From: Micromonospora aurantiaca ATCC 27029
Lineage (GTDB): Bacteria > Actinomycetota > Actinomycetes > Mycobacteriales > Micromonosporaceae
DNA: 64,000 nt
Direction of reading: 5' to 3'
NCBI RefSeq assembly: GCF_000145235.1
Contig: NC_014391.1
Span: 1,550,001-1,614,000, forward strand
Positions 36,840-44,604 of the stretch are shown one piece after another (the stretch's first letter is position 1; every line of letters starts with the position of its first letter). The translations under genes were made by a program, and so were the position numbers. Under the pieces are notes generated by a model. It saw only the letters and a list, made by a program, of their open reading frames with translations, did no database searches and was not told the origin of the DNA.

Positions 36840-36941
36840 ATGATCGACTCTCCTGCCCCGGAGGGCAGCAGTAGCCGGCCGGGTAATACCCGGCGAATTC
36901 CCTCCCCGACGACCCCGGGAGCACTGAACCTCCCGTGTTGA
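36840..36941 (+). CDS. 33-codon leader reading frame upstream of the CNNM genes
   Basis: ATG 36840 opens a 33-residue frame (MIDSPAPEGSSSRPGNTRRI continuing to LNLPC) that ends 4 bases inside the next gene, overlapping its GTG start by 7 bases. A -10-like GATAAAAT predicts a leaderless start. Within it are three hairpins: CTGCCC/GGGCAG with a CGGA loop (36853-36868), CCGGGT/ACCCGG (36879-36893), and GGGAG/CTCCC (36917-36934). The last would hide the only ribosome site of the transporter gene. It could be a regulatory leader rather than a gene with a product; an in-frame ATG also exists at 36831. Confidence 0.45.
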   Translation: MIDSPAPEGSSSRPGNTRRIPSPTTPGALNLPC

Positions 36942-38290
36942 TCCTCGTCGGTCTCCTTCTCATCACCGTCCTCACCGCCGCCACCGGTTACTTCGTGGCC
37001 CAGGAGTTCGGTTACGTCGCCGTGGACCGGGGCAAGCTCAAGCAGCTCGCCGACGGTGGCGACCGTGCCGCGGCCCGGGCCCTGGAGGTGACCGGGCGGC
37101 TCTCCTTCATGCTGTCCGGCGCGCAGCTCGGCATCACAGTGACCGCCCTGCTCGTCGGTTACGTCGCCGAGCCGTACCTGGGTGCCGGGCTGGCCGACCT
37201 GCTCGGCGTGGCCGGGCTGTCCAGCTCGGTGTCGCTGCCGCTGTCGGTGGCCCTCGCCCTGATCATCGCCACAGTGGTGCAGATGGTCCTCGGCGAGCTG
37301 GCCCCGAAGAACCTGGCCATCGCGCGGGCCGAACCGCTCGCCCGGGCGCTGTCCCGGTCCACCCTGATCTACCTGAAGATCGCCGGTCCGCTGATCACGC
37401 TGTTCGACCGGGCCGCCGTACGGCTGCTCCGCCGCATCGGCATCGAGCCGATCGAGGAGCTGCCCAGCGGCGCCACCCCGCAGGACCTGGAACAGATCAT
37501 CGCCGAGTCCCGGGAGGAGGGACACCTCGACGCCGAGATGTCCGACCTGCTGGACCGGGGTCTGGACTTCCGGGAGCTGACCGCCGGGGAGGCGATGGTG
37601 CCGCGCGTCGACGTGCACACCATCCGGGCCGACGAGCCGGTCAGCCGGATCGTCGAGCTGCTCGACACCGGCCACTCCCGGTTCCCGGTGAGCGGCGCCG
37701 AGGGCGTCGACGACCTGGTCGGCGTGGTCGGCATCGCCGACGTGCTCGGGGTGCCCCCGGCGCAGCGCGCGACCACCCGGGTCGACGCGGTGGCCGTACC
37801 CCCGTTGCTGGTGCCCGAGACGCTGCCGCTGCCGACGGTGCTGGACCGCCTGCGGTCCGGGCACCGGCAGCTCGCCTGCGTGGTCGACGAGTACGGCGGC
37901 TTCGCCGGCGTGATCACGCTGGAGGACCTGGCCGAGGAACTGGTCGGGCCGATCCGCGACGAGGACGACCCGCCGGACCGGGCCGCGGCCCGGCAGGAGG
38001 ACGGCTCCTGGGTGGTCCCGGCGCGCTGGCGCATCGACGAGGTCGCCGACAGCACCGGCATCGAACTGCCCGAGGCGCCCGAGTACGACACGCTCTCCGG
38101 TCTGGTGATGCGGGAGCTGGGCCGGGTGCCCGAGGTCGGTGACCGGCTGGAGATCCCGGTCGCCACTGACGGCGACGAGCCGGCCGGCGGCCCGCGGGTG
38201 CTCGTCGAGGTGCTGGCGGTGGACCGGCACGTGGCCGACTCGGTGCGGCTGCGGCCCGCCGCCTCCGTGTCCGGGGAGGGTTCCGCATGA
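36935..38290 (+). CDS. CNNM/CorC-family transporter, first of pair
   Basis: A hemolysin C/CorC-like membrane protein of 451 residues: a CNNM (DUF21) domain with four helices (LLLITVLTAATGYFVAQEF to about residue 140), a CBS pair around 210-340 (TIRADEPVSRIVELLDTGHS, YGGFAGVITLEDLAEELVG) and a C-terminal CorC-HlyC domain. Family members export or control Mg2+ and Co2+. The GTG start is set by the upstream leader overlap; TTG 36938 is an alternative. Translation of the leader and melting of the GGGAG hairpin may gate expression. The stop overlaps the second copy as ATGA. Confidence 0.9.
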   Translation: MLILVGLLLITVLTAATGYFVAQEFGYVAVDRGKLKQLADGGDRAAARALEVTGRLSFMLSGAQLGITVTALLVGYVAEPYLGAGLADLLGVAGLSSSVSLPLSVALALIIATVVQMVLGELAPKNLAIARAEPLARALSRSTLIYLKIAGPLITLFDRAAVRLLRRIGIEPIEELPSGATPQDLEQIIAESREEGHLDAEMSDLLDRGLDFRELTAGEAMVPRVDVHTIRADEPVSRIVELLDTGHSRFPVSGAEGVDDLVGVVGIADVLGVPPAQRATTRVDAVAVPPLLVPETLPLPTVLDRLRSGHRQLACVVDEYGGFAGVITLEDLAEELVGPIRDEDDPPDRAAARQEDGSWVVPARWRIDEVADSTGIELPEAPEYDTLSGLVMRELGRVPEVGDRLEIPVATDGDEPAGGPRVLVEVLAVDRHVADSVRLRPAASVSGEGSA

Positions 38291-39351
38291 GCCCCGGATT
38301 CGCGTTGTTCTCCTCCGTGGTGCTGCTGGCGCTCAACGGGTTCTTCGTGGCCGCCGAGTTCGCGCTCGTCGCGTCCAAGCGGTACCGGCTGGAGCAGGCG
38401 GCGGCCGGTGGCGGCCGGGCGGCCCGCGCGGCGCTGGACGGCGTCCGCGAGCTGAGCCTGATGCTGGCCGGCGCGCAGCTCGGCATCACGCTGTGCACGC
38501 TGGGTCTGGGCGCGCTGGCCGAACCGGCCATCGAGCACCTGCTCAGCCCGCTGCTGCACGCGGTCGGCCTGCCCGAGGCGGTCAGCCACGTGGTGGCGCT
38601 GGTGTTCGCGCTGTCGCTCGTGACGTTCCTGCACCTGGTGGTCGGCGAGATGGCCCCGAAGTCGTGGGCGATCACCGACGCGGAGCGTTCCGCAATGCTG
38701 CTGGCGTTGCCGTTCCGGGCGTTCGCCCGGATCGCCCGGCCGGTGCTGTCCCTGCTCAACGGGCTCGCGAACGCGATGCTGCGCCTGTTCGGGGTGCAGC
38801 AGCAGGACCAGCTCGCCCAGGTGCACGGCCCGGACGAGCTGCGCATCCTGCTGGAGCAGTCCCGGGAGCACGGGCTGCTCGGCGCCGAGCAGCACCAGCT
38901 GCTGACCAGCATGCTGGAGCTTCAGGGCACCACAGTCGCCCAGGTCATGGAGCCGTTCGACCAGATCGTCACGGTGGGCCGGAGCGAGACCGCCGAGCGG
39001 ATCGAGCACGTCTCCCGCGACAGCGGCCGGTCCCGGCTCGCCGTGGTCGACACCGGTGGTGAGGTGTGCGGCCTGGTGCACGTACGCGAGGCGGTGCGCG
39101 CCGTCACCACCGGCCGCCCGGCGACCGCGGAGGAGCTGATGACCAGCGCCTTCACGCTGCCGGCCGAGGCGTCGGTGACCGAGGCGGTGGCCGCCATGCG
39201 GGCGCGGCAGGCGCAGCTCGCGCTGGTGAGCAACGGTGGCGGGCCGACCCGGCCGATCGGGTTCGTCGCGCTGGAGGACCTCCTGGAGGAGGTCATCGGC
39301 GAGTTCGACGACGAGACCGACCCGGTGCCGCGAGGCCGCCGGATGCGCTGA
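38287..39351 (+). CDS. CNNM/CorC-family transporter, second of pair
   Basis: 354 residues with the same layout as its neighbour: CNNM helices (VVLLALNGFFVAAEFALVASK, LMLAGAQLGITLCTLGLGAL), then CBS motifs (LHVREAVRAVTT type, ending IGFVALEDLLEEVIGEFDDE). The C-terminal CorC-HlyC domain present in the first gene is missing, so the two are not equivalent and may form a heteromer, as proposed for tandem pairs. The 4-base overlap implies coupled, near-equal synthesis. A terminator follows after 16 bases. Confidence 0.9.
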   Translation: MSPGFALFSSVVLLALNGFFVAAEFALVASKRYRLEQAAAGGGRAARAALDGVRELSLMLAGAQLGITLCTLGLGALAEPAIEHLLSPLLHAVGLPEAVSHVVALVFALSLVTFLHLVVGEMAPKSWAITDAERSAMLLALPFRAFARIARPVLSLLNGLANAMLRLFGVQQQDQLAQVHGPDELRILLEQSREHGLLGAEQHQLLTSMLELQGTTVAQVMEPFDQIVTVGRSETAERIEHVSRDSGRSRLAVVDTGGEVCGLVHVREAVRAVTTGRPATAEELMTSAFTLPAEASVTEAVAAMRARQAQLALVSNGGGPTRPIGFVALEDLLEEVIGEFDDETDPVPRGRRMR

Positions 39352-39366
39352 CCGTCGTGATCCGTA

Positions 39367-39405
39367 CCGGCCCGGCGAGGTGGGACAACCACTTCGCCGG
39401 GCCGG
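39367..39405 (+). terminator. Terminator after the CNNM pair
   Basis: Sixteen-base arms at 39367-39382 and 39390-39405 pair with a single G-T wobble. CGTCTTTCC follows. It separates the transporter operon from the Spo0M gene. Confidence 0.8.
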
Positions 39406-39511
39406 CGTCTTTCCGCTTCCCGGCGTCGGCTTCGCCGGCCCGCGTCCGTTGCCGGCGGCCGGCGTCCGTTCCGGCCGGGCATGGCCGGGCGGGCAGCGGG
39501 AAAGCTCCGGC

Positions 39512-40441
39512 ATGCGGTTGACCGGCGTGTCGCGGGACTCCGCCTGGACCGGGCTCTCGGTGAGCACCACGCTGCCCAACCCGAGCACCCGGCCGGGCCT
39601 GCGCCTGCCGGGCCGGGTGACGCTCGCCGCCGGTGGGTCGGACGTACCGGTCCGGCACATCCGGCTCGGCCTGGTCACCCAGGTCGAACCGGAGGACCCG
39701 GAGGCGCCGCGCCGCCTGGTGCAGTTCCAGACGTGGACGATCGCGGGCCGGTTCGTGGTGCCGGCCGGACGGCGGCGGGCCGTCGAGTTCGCCGTGCCGC
39801 TGCCGTGGGAGTCGCCGGTGACCACGTACGGCGGGGTGCCGCTGCTGAGCCTGCGTACCGGGCTGCGTACCGAGGTGTCGGTGGACCCTGAGGTGGACCA
39901 GGGCGCGATGGTCCCGGTGCTGATCCACCCGCTGCCCTCCCAGGAGCACGTGCTCGCCGCGCTGGACACGCTCGGCTTCGCGATCCGCCAGGCGGGGCTG
40001 CGCGAGGGACGGCTGCCGGGGGTGGAGCAGACGCTGCCGTTCCAGCAGTGGTACGGCTTCTGGGCCGCCCCGCTCTACGCCGGCCCGATGACCGAACTCG
40101 AAATGATCATGCTGACCGACTCGGCCGGCGTGGAGGTGCTGCTCTGGCTGGACCGGCGGCTCTCCCTGGCCGGGATCACCCACCAGAGCATCAGCCGGTT
40201 CCGGGTCTGGCACGCCGGTGCCGATGAGCGCGACTGGGTGGCCACTGTGGACGGCTGGCTGCGGCACGCCATCGACAGGCACGCGGCCGCCGCCGCGCAC
40301 GCCGACTGGTCGGCCACGATCCGCGAGTCGGCGCACGTCAGCCGCCCGCCGGACCGTCCGGTCGCGCCGGGTTACGGCCTCGGGGGTACGGCCGGCGGCG
40401 CGGGCATCGGCGGTGGTGGCGGAGGCGGCGACGGCACGTGA
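39512..40441 (+). CDS. Spo0M-like sporulation control protein
   Basis: 309 residues. The first 230 or so follow the Spo0M arrestin-like beta-sandwich family (GLSVSTTLPNPSTRPG, LVQFQTWTIAGRFVVPAGRR, VPVLIHPLPSQEHVLAALDTLGF). The tail is Gly-rich (GGTAGGAGIGGGGGGGDGT). In Bacillus, Spo0M affects the start of sporulation and septum placement; in actinomycetes the role is not settled. ATG 39512 begins where the family similarity begins. The gene is monocistronic and convergent with leuE. Between them lie an alternating GT/GC tract and a family D repeat. Confidence 0.82.
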   Translation: MRLTGVSRDSAWTGLSVSTTLPNPSTRPGLRLPGRVTLAAGGSDVPVRHIRLGLVTQVEPEDPEAPRRLVQFQTWTIAGRFVVPAGRRRAVEFAVPLPWESPVTTYGGVPLLSLRTGLRTEVSVDPEVDQGAMVPVLIHPLPSQEHVLAALDTLGFAIRQAGLREGRLPGVEQTLPFQQWYGFWAAPLYAGPMTELEMIMLTDSAGVEVLLWLDRRLSLAGITHQSISRFRVWHAGADERDWVATVDGWLRHAIDRHAAAAAHADWSATIRESAHVSRPPDRPVAPGYGLGGTAGGAGIGGGGGGGDGT

Positions 40442-40449
40442 GCGCGTGA

Positions 40450-40481
40450 GCGTGCACGTGCGTGTGCGCGTGCGTGTGCGT
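40450..40481. other. 32-bp perfect purine-pyrimidine alternation
   Basis: Every base from 40450 to 40481 alternates purine and pyrimidine, in GC/GT steps (GCGTGCACGTGCGTGTGCGC and on). Such tracts favour left-handed Z-DNA under negative supercoiling. It lies between two convergent genes, where supercoils of opposite sign meet. Confidence 0.7.
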
Positions 40482-40482
40482 T

Positions 40483-40536
40483 GTTAAGAAGGGGCCCTTC
40501 CTCTACCGGAGGCGTTAAGAAGGGGCCCTTCCTTAC
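40483..40536. repeat. Family D repeat: two GTTAAGAAGGGGCCCTTCCT units, 31-bp period
   Basis: Direct copies at 40483-40502 and 40514-40533 are separated by CTACCGGAGGC. Each unit also contains the near-palindrome AAGGGGCCCTT. The leuE stop lies 3 bases beyond, so the repeat sits at the convergent junction with spo0M. Confidence 0.9.
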
Positions 40537-40539
40537 ACC

Positions 40540-41202
40540 TCAGCCGGCGGCGAGCTTGAGGCTGAAGCCGAGGAACAGCACCGCGACGGCAGTCGTGCCG
40601 CTCGCGGCGAGCCGCCGGCGCTGCCGGAACTGGGCCGCCAGATACGTGCCGGTGAAGATCAGCACGGTCAGGTAGAGCGCGCTCGCGACCTGTGCGATCA
40701 GCCCGAGCAGCAGGAACGACAGCGCCGGCCACGCGTACCCGGGGTCGACGAACTGGATGAAGAACGAGACGAAGAACAGGATCGCCTTCGGGTTGAGCAG
40801 GCTGATCACCAGCGCCCGGCGGAACGGCTCCCGCTGTTCCGCCGGCTCCACCTCGTCGATCAGGCGCGGCGTGGCCGGGTCGTTGCGGTCGCGCCAGCGC
40901 CGCCACGCGCCGCGCAGCATGGCCAGCCCCAGATATCCGAGGTACGCCGCGCCGGCGTACTTGATCACCAGGTAGAGCGGCGGATACGCCTGGAGCAGCG
41001 AGGCCACCCCGGCGGCGGAGAGCACCATCAGCACCGCGTCGCCGACGAACACCCCGGCCGCGGCCCGGTAACCGGTGGCCACGCCCCGGCGGGCGGCGGT
41101 GGCCAGCACGAAGAGCGAGTTCGGGCCGGGCAGCAGCACGATCGCCACGGTGCCCAGCACGTACGTCCAGATGTCGGTGATCCCCAGCACGCCGGACATC
41201 AT
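40540..41202 (-). CDS. leuE: LysE-family amino acid exporter, LeuE-like
   Basis: A 220-residue membrane exporter with six predicted helices. DIWTYVLGTVAIVLLPGPNS, then FVGDAVLMVLSAAGVASLL and RALVISLLNPKAILFFVSFF, match LeuE closely, so export of leucine and related amino acids is likely. The ATG at 41202 overlaps the stop of the upstream PPOX-GNAT gene (ATGA), so the two are co-translated. The stop is immediately followed by a family D repeat that may end transcription from both sides. Confidence 0.88.
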   Translation of the reverse strand: MMSGVLGITDIWTYVLGTVAIVLLPGPNSLFVLATAARRGVATGYRAAAGVFVGDAVLMVLSAAGVASLLQAYPPLYLVIKYAGAAYLGYLGLAMLRGAWRRWRDRNDPATPRLIDEVEPAEQREPFRRALVISLLNPKAILFFVSFFIQFVDPGYAWPALSFLLLGLIAQVASALYLTVLIFTGTYLAAQFRQRRRLAASGTTAVAVLFLGFSLKLAAG

Positions 41203-42446
41203 GACGCCGCGGGTGCCGTCGGGCGAAGCCTTTCCCGCAGGCTGACCTGTGCCTTCGGCCACTCCTGCGCGAGCATCGAGTACTGGACGGTGTCCCGCCA
41301 GGAGCCGTCGGCGCGCTGCTTGTGCCGGCGCAGCACGCCCTCCCGGCTCGCGCCGAGCCGTTCGATGGCCCGCTGCGAGCGTTCGTTGCGGATGTCGGTG
41401 TGCCAGACCACCCGGACCGCGTCCAGGTCGTCGAAGGCCCGGCCCAGCAGCAGGAGCTTCGCCTCGGTGTTGACGCCGGTACGCCACCACGGGCGGCCCA
41501 GCCAGGTGTAACCGATCGCCACCGACCGGCGGACCGGGTCGATCTCGTAGTAGGAGGTCGTGCCGATCACCGCGCCGGTGACGGCGCAACGCTGGGTCCA
41601 GCACACCTGCTCGCCGCGTTCCTGTGCGTCCAGGTAGGCGGCGACCACCTGGCGCATCCCGGCGGCGTCGGCGGGCTGCGTACCGCCCAGGTGCCGCCAC
41701 ACCTCCGGGTCGGCGGTGGCGGCGTACAGCTCGTCGGCGTGGGCGAGGTCGAGCGGCTCCAGCACGACGTGCTCGCCGCGCAGCACCGCCGGCTCGTGCC
41801 ACGGCGAGCGGGCCGCACGCAGGTACGCCGGCACCGGCGCGATCACCCCGGGCGCGGGTTCGGGGCGGCCCGGCGTGAGCCGCAGCGGAACCACACCGGC
41901 CCAGTACGGCAGCGCCTCGTCGGCCGGCTCGTCGTTGACGCCGCCGGTGCGCATCCGTACCGACACCTCGCGCAGCGGCAGCGCCAGCACGGCGGTCTCG
42001 GCCAGTTCGCGCCGGTTCGGCGGGCGGCTGTCGGCGGACCGACCGGCGGCGACCTTCTCCACGAGCGCGGTCAGCACCGCGGCCTTCTCGCCGCCGTCGT
42101 CGACCAGGTGGGCGGTGCCGTGCGCCACCACCGACCGGTAGTTGGCGCTGTGGTGGAACTGGGAGCGGGCGTAGATCAGCCCGTCGAGGTGGGTGACGGC
42201 GACGCAGACCCTCAGCCCGGCCTCGCCCCGGGCGGCGAGCAGCGGCCGGCTGCCGGTGGACCCGTGCAGGTAGAGCGTGTCTCCGATGCGCACGTGCAGG
42301 GTCGGCAGGACACGCGGCTCACCGTCCACAGCGAACGCCAGCGCGCAGTGGTACGCCTCGTCGAGCAGCGCGTGCGCGGTGGCCCGGTCGTAGTGCATCC
42401 GGTCGCGGGTGCGGGTGGCGGTGGTGCGTTCGGTCGGGGCGTACAC
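41199..42446 (-). CDS. Fusion of flavin-nucleotide-binding (NimA-type) domain and GNAT acetyltransferase
   Basis: 415 residues. Residues of about 10-200 are a pyridoxamine-phosphate-oxidase-like split barrel of the flavin-binding NimA type (MHYDRATAHALLDEAYHC, LPTLHVRIGDTLYLHGS). Residues of about 235-405 are a GNAT domain (LEPLDLAHADELYAATADPE, IGYTWLGRPWWRTGVNTEAK, NERSQRAIERLGASREGVL), like RimJ/RimL-type enzymes. GTG 42446 follows AGGTGGGA with 8-base spacing. It is divergent from a MocR regulator across a short region holding a TTGT-n6-ACAA palindrome, and overlaps leuE. The substrates of both domains are unknown. Confidence 0.85.
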   Translation of the reverse strand: MYAPTERTTATRTRDRMHYDRATAHALLDEAYHCALAFAVDGEPRVLPTLHVRIGDTLYLHGSTGSRPLLAARGEAGLRVCVAVTHLDGLIYARSQFHHSANYRSVVAHGTAHLVDDGGEKAAVLTALVEKVAAGRSADSRPPNRRELAETAVLALPLREVSVRMRTGGVNDEPADEALPYWAGVVPLRLTPGRPEPAPGVIAPVPAYLRAARSPWHEPAVLRGEHVVLEPLDLAHADELYAATADPEVWRHLGGTQPADAAGMRQVVAAYLDAQERGEQVCWTQRCAVTGAVIGTTSYYEIDPVRRSVAIGYTWLGRPWWRTGVNTEAKLLLLGRAFDDLDAVRVVWHTDIRNERSQRAIERLGASREGVLRRHKQRADGSWRDTVQYSMLAQEWPKAQVSLRERLRPTAPAAS

Positions 42447-42460
42447 GTGACATCCCACCT

Positions 42461-42474
42461 TTGTTCTAGTACAA
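42461..42474. promoter_or_regulatory. Near-palindrome TTGTTCTAGTACAA, probable MocR operator with -10 TACAAT
   Basis: The 14-bp site is palindromic except at one base pair position on each side. It includes TACAAT, which suits a -10 for the mocR gene and predicts a start at or very near GTG 42485. Its place between the two divergent genes suggests the MocR protein controls both. Confidence 0.65.
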
Positions 42475-42484
42475 TCTCCGAACT

Positions 42485-43822
42485 GTGGCAGCACATTATC
42501 AGATCGCCGGTTCCACCTCCGCCGCGATTTCGGCCAGCGTCGAATCCGGCATCCGCACCGGCGATCTCGCCCCCGGCGACGCCCTGCCCGCCGTCCGCGC
42601 GCTCGCCGCCGAGCTGGACGTCAGCCCGGCCACAGTCGCGAAGGCGTACCAGGAACTGCGCCAACGCGGCCTGGTCGCGACCGCCGGCCGGCACGGCACC
42701 CGGGTCCGCCCCCGCCCGCCGGTCGCCGGTCGCCGCGCCGCGTTGCTGCCCCCGCCGCTGCCCGGCGGCCGTGACCTCTCCGCCGGCCAGCCCGACCCCC
42801 GGCTGCTGCCCCCGCTCGGCCCGCACCTGGCAGCGCTCGCCGCCGAGATCGGACCCCCCGGCGGGTACGCGACCGACGCCGTGCTGCCCGACCTGGCCGC
42901 CCTGGCCCGGGACCGGCTCGCCGCGGACGGGGTGCCCGCAGCCGAGCTCACAGTCACCGGCGGCGCGCTCGACGGCATCGAACGGCTCCTCGCCGCCCAC
43001 CTGCGCCCCGGCGACGCGGTGGCGGTGGAGGACCCGGGCTGGGCCAACCTGCTCGACCTGATCGCCGCGCTCGGGCTGCGTACCGTCGGGGTGCCGGTGG
43101 ACGACGAGGGCCCCACAGTCGGCGGCGTCCGGGCGGCGCTCACCGCTGGCGTCCGGGCGCTCGTGGTGACCAGCCGGGCGCAGAACCCGACCGGCGCCGC
43201 CGTCTCCGCCGACCGGGCCGGCGCGCTGCGGACGCTGCTCGCCGGCCGGGCCGACCTGCTGCTGATCGAGGACGACCACGCCGCCGAGCTGGCCCGCGTA
43301 CCCCTGCATCCGCTCGCCGGGGCGACCCCGGCGTGGGCCTTCGTCCGGTCGGTGAGCAAGCCCTACGGGCCCGACCTGCGGCTCGCGGTGCTGACCGGCG
43401 ACGAGGCCACGGTGGCCCGGGTGGCCGGGCGGGCGCGGGTCGGCGCCGGCTGGGTCTCCACTGTGCTGCAACGGCTGGTCGTGTCGCTCTGGCGCGACCC
43501 GGCCACCGCCGGGCTGGTACGGCGCGCGGCGGACAGCTACGACAGGCGGCGCGACGGGCTGGTTGCCGCGCTCGCCGCGCGCGGGGTGACAGCGCACGGG
43601 CGTACCGGGATCAACGTCTGGGTGCCGGTGCCCGACGAGACGGTGGCGGTCACGACGCTGCGCGACGCCGGGTGGTCACTCGCCCCCGGCGGCCTGTACC
43701 GGATCGCCGCCGCCCCCGCCGTGCGCGTCTCGGTGAGCGCGCTCGACGAGGCGGACGTCCCCGCGCTCGCCGACGCCCTCACCGCGGGAAGGAAGGGCCC
43801 CCTCTTAACGCATTCGGTATAG
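42485..43822 (+). CDS. MocR-family regulator (GntR helix-turn-helix fused to aminotransferase fold)
   Basis: 445 residues: a GntR winged helix (about 10-75, LAAELDVSPATVAKAYQELR), a linker, then a fold-type I aminotransferase domain with ARNPTG-like RAQNPTGAA and the PLP lysine in VSKPYGPDLRLA. MocR proteins sense PLP or aminated ligands and commonly face PPOX-type genes, as here. GTG 42485 is probably leaderless. The last nine codons (KGPLLTHSV) and the TAG stop come from a family D repeat and include TTA at 43805, one of only two TTA codons I found in the window's genes. Confidence 0.9.
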   Translation: MAAHYQIAGSTSAAISASVESGIRTGDLAPGDALPAVRALAAELDVSPATVAKAYQELRQRGLVATAGRHGTRVRPRPPVAGRRAALLPPPLPGGRDLSAGQPDPRLLPPLGPHLAALAAEIGPPGGYATDAVLPDLAALARDRLAADGVPAAELTVTGGALDGIERLLAAHLRPGDAVAVEDPGWANLLDLIAALGLRTVGVPVDDEGPTVGGVRAALTAGVRALVVTSRAQNPTGAAVSADRAGALRTLLAGRADLLLIEDDHAAELARVPLHPLAGATPAWAFVRSVSKPYGPDLRLAVLTGDEATVARVAGRARVGAGWVSTVLQRLVVSLWRDPATAGLVRRAADSYDRRRDGLVAALAARGVTAHGRTGINVWVPVPDETVAVTTLRDAGWSLAPGGLYRIAAAPAVRVSVSALDEADVPALADALTAGRKGPLLTHSV

Positions 43823-43840
43823 GAAGGGCCCCTTCTTAAC
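43790..43840. repeat. Family D repeat, two units, first one inside mocR
   Basis: Units GGAAGGGCCCCCTCTTAAC (43791-43809) and AGGAAGGGCCCCTTCTTAAC (43821-43840) show the same 31-bp period as at 40.5 kb, in opposite orientation. The first unit encodes the end of the MocR protein. Confidence 0.9.
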
Positions 43841-43902
43841 ACCTCCGGACAGCGCGGCGGGCCGCTCGCGTGCGCGCCGCCCGACGGGGTAGAACGATCG
43901 GC

Positions 43903-44604
43903 ATGGCCGAGACCGAGAGCGCACCCGGCGCACAGGAGTTCATCCCGCCGTCGGCGGACACCATCGACGAGCTGCGCGCCGCGGCGGGGGATTGCCGGGG
44001 CTGCGAGCTGTACCGGGACGCCACGCAGACCGTGTTCGGCCGCGGTGACGAGCACGCGCGCGTGGTCTTCGTCGGCGAGCAGCCGGGCGACATCGAGGAT
44101 CAGAAGGGGCTGCCGTTCGTCGGGCCGGCCGGGCGGCTGTTGCGCAAGGCCGTCGACGACGCGGCGCTCGACCCTGCCCAGATCTACCTGACCAACGCCG
44201 TGAAGCACTTCCGCTTCGAGCTGCGCGGCAGGCGGCGCATCCACCAGACCCCGGACCGGGTGCACGTCACCGCCTGCCGGCCCTGGCTGGTCGCCGAGTT
44301 CGCCCGGCTGCGCCCGGAGATCGTGGTGGTGCTCGGCGCGACAGCCGCCAAGGCGCTGCTCGGCCCGAGCTTCCGGGTGACGAAGCAGCGCGGTGAGCTG
44401 CTGCCCTGGCCCGCCGCCGCCCAGCACCCGGAGGACTTCGAGCGGGTGCCGGTGGACCGGGCGGGCGCTGTGGCCGACGCCCCGGCGGCCCGGCTGCTCG
44501 CCACCATCCACCCGTCCGCGGTGCTGCGCGCCGACAACCAGGACGTGGCCTACGAGGGCCTGGTCGCCGACCTGAAGGTGGCCGCGAAGGCACTCAAGAA
44601 GTGA
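43903..44604 (+). CDS. udgX: UdgX-type uracil-DNA glycosylase
   Basis: 233 residues of the family 4-like uracil-DNA glycosylase fold. Motif A is GEQPGDIEDQKGLPFVGPAG, with the UdgX-type EQPGD. The diagnostic extra loop RRRIH ends in H114; in mycobacterial UdgX the matching histidine bonds covalently to the uracil-DNA abasic site. TIHPSAVLR is the second active-site motif. C31 and C34 near the N terminus are part of the Fe-S site. The ATG at 43903 has no strong ribosome site. It is convergent with, and overlaps by 11 bases, the SnoaL-like gene. Confidence 0.9.
   Translation: MAETESAPGAQEFIPPSADTIDELRAAAGDCRGCELYRDATQTVFGRGDEHARVVFVGEQPGDIEDQKGLPFVGPAGRLLRKAVDDAALDPAQIYLTNAVKHFRFELRGRRRIHQTPDRVHVTACRPWLVAEFARLRPEIVVVLGATAAKALLGPSFRVTKQRGELLPWPAAAQHPEDFERVPVDRAGAVADAPAARLLATIHPSAVLRADNQDVAYEGLVADLKVAAKALKK

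Noticed and set aside
36840..36934. M-box or Mn2+ (yybP-ykoY) riboswitch before the CNNM genes
   Set aside because: The hairpins are suggestive, but the conserved cores of those riboswitches are not present; it is reported only as an unclassified leader.
40483..40536. Possible CRISPR-like direct repeats with 31-bp period
   Set aside because: There are only two or three units, the spacer is a constant short sequence, and no cas genes are present. These are dispersed intergenic repeats.
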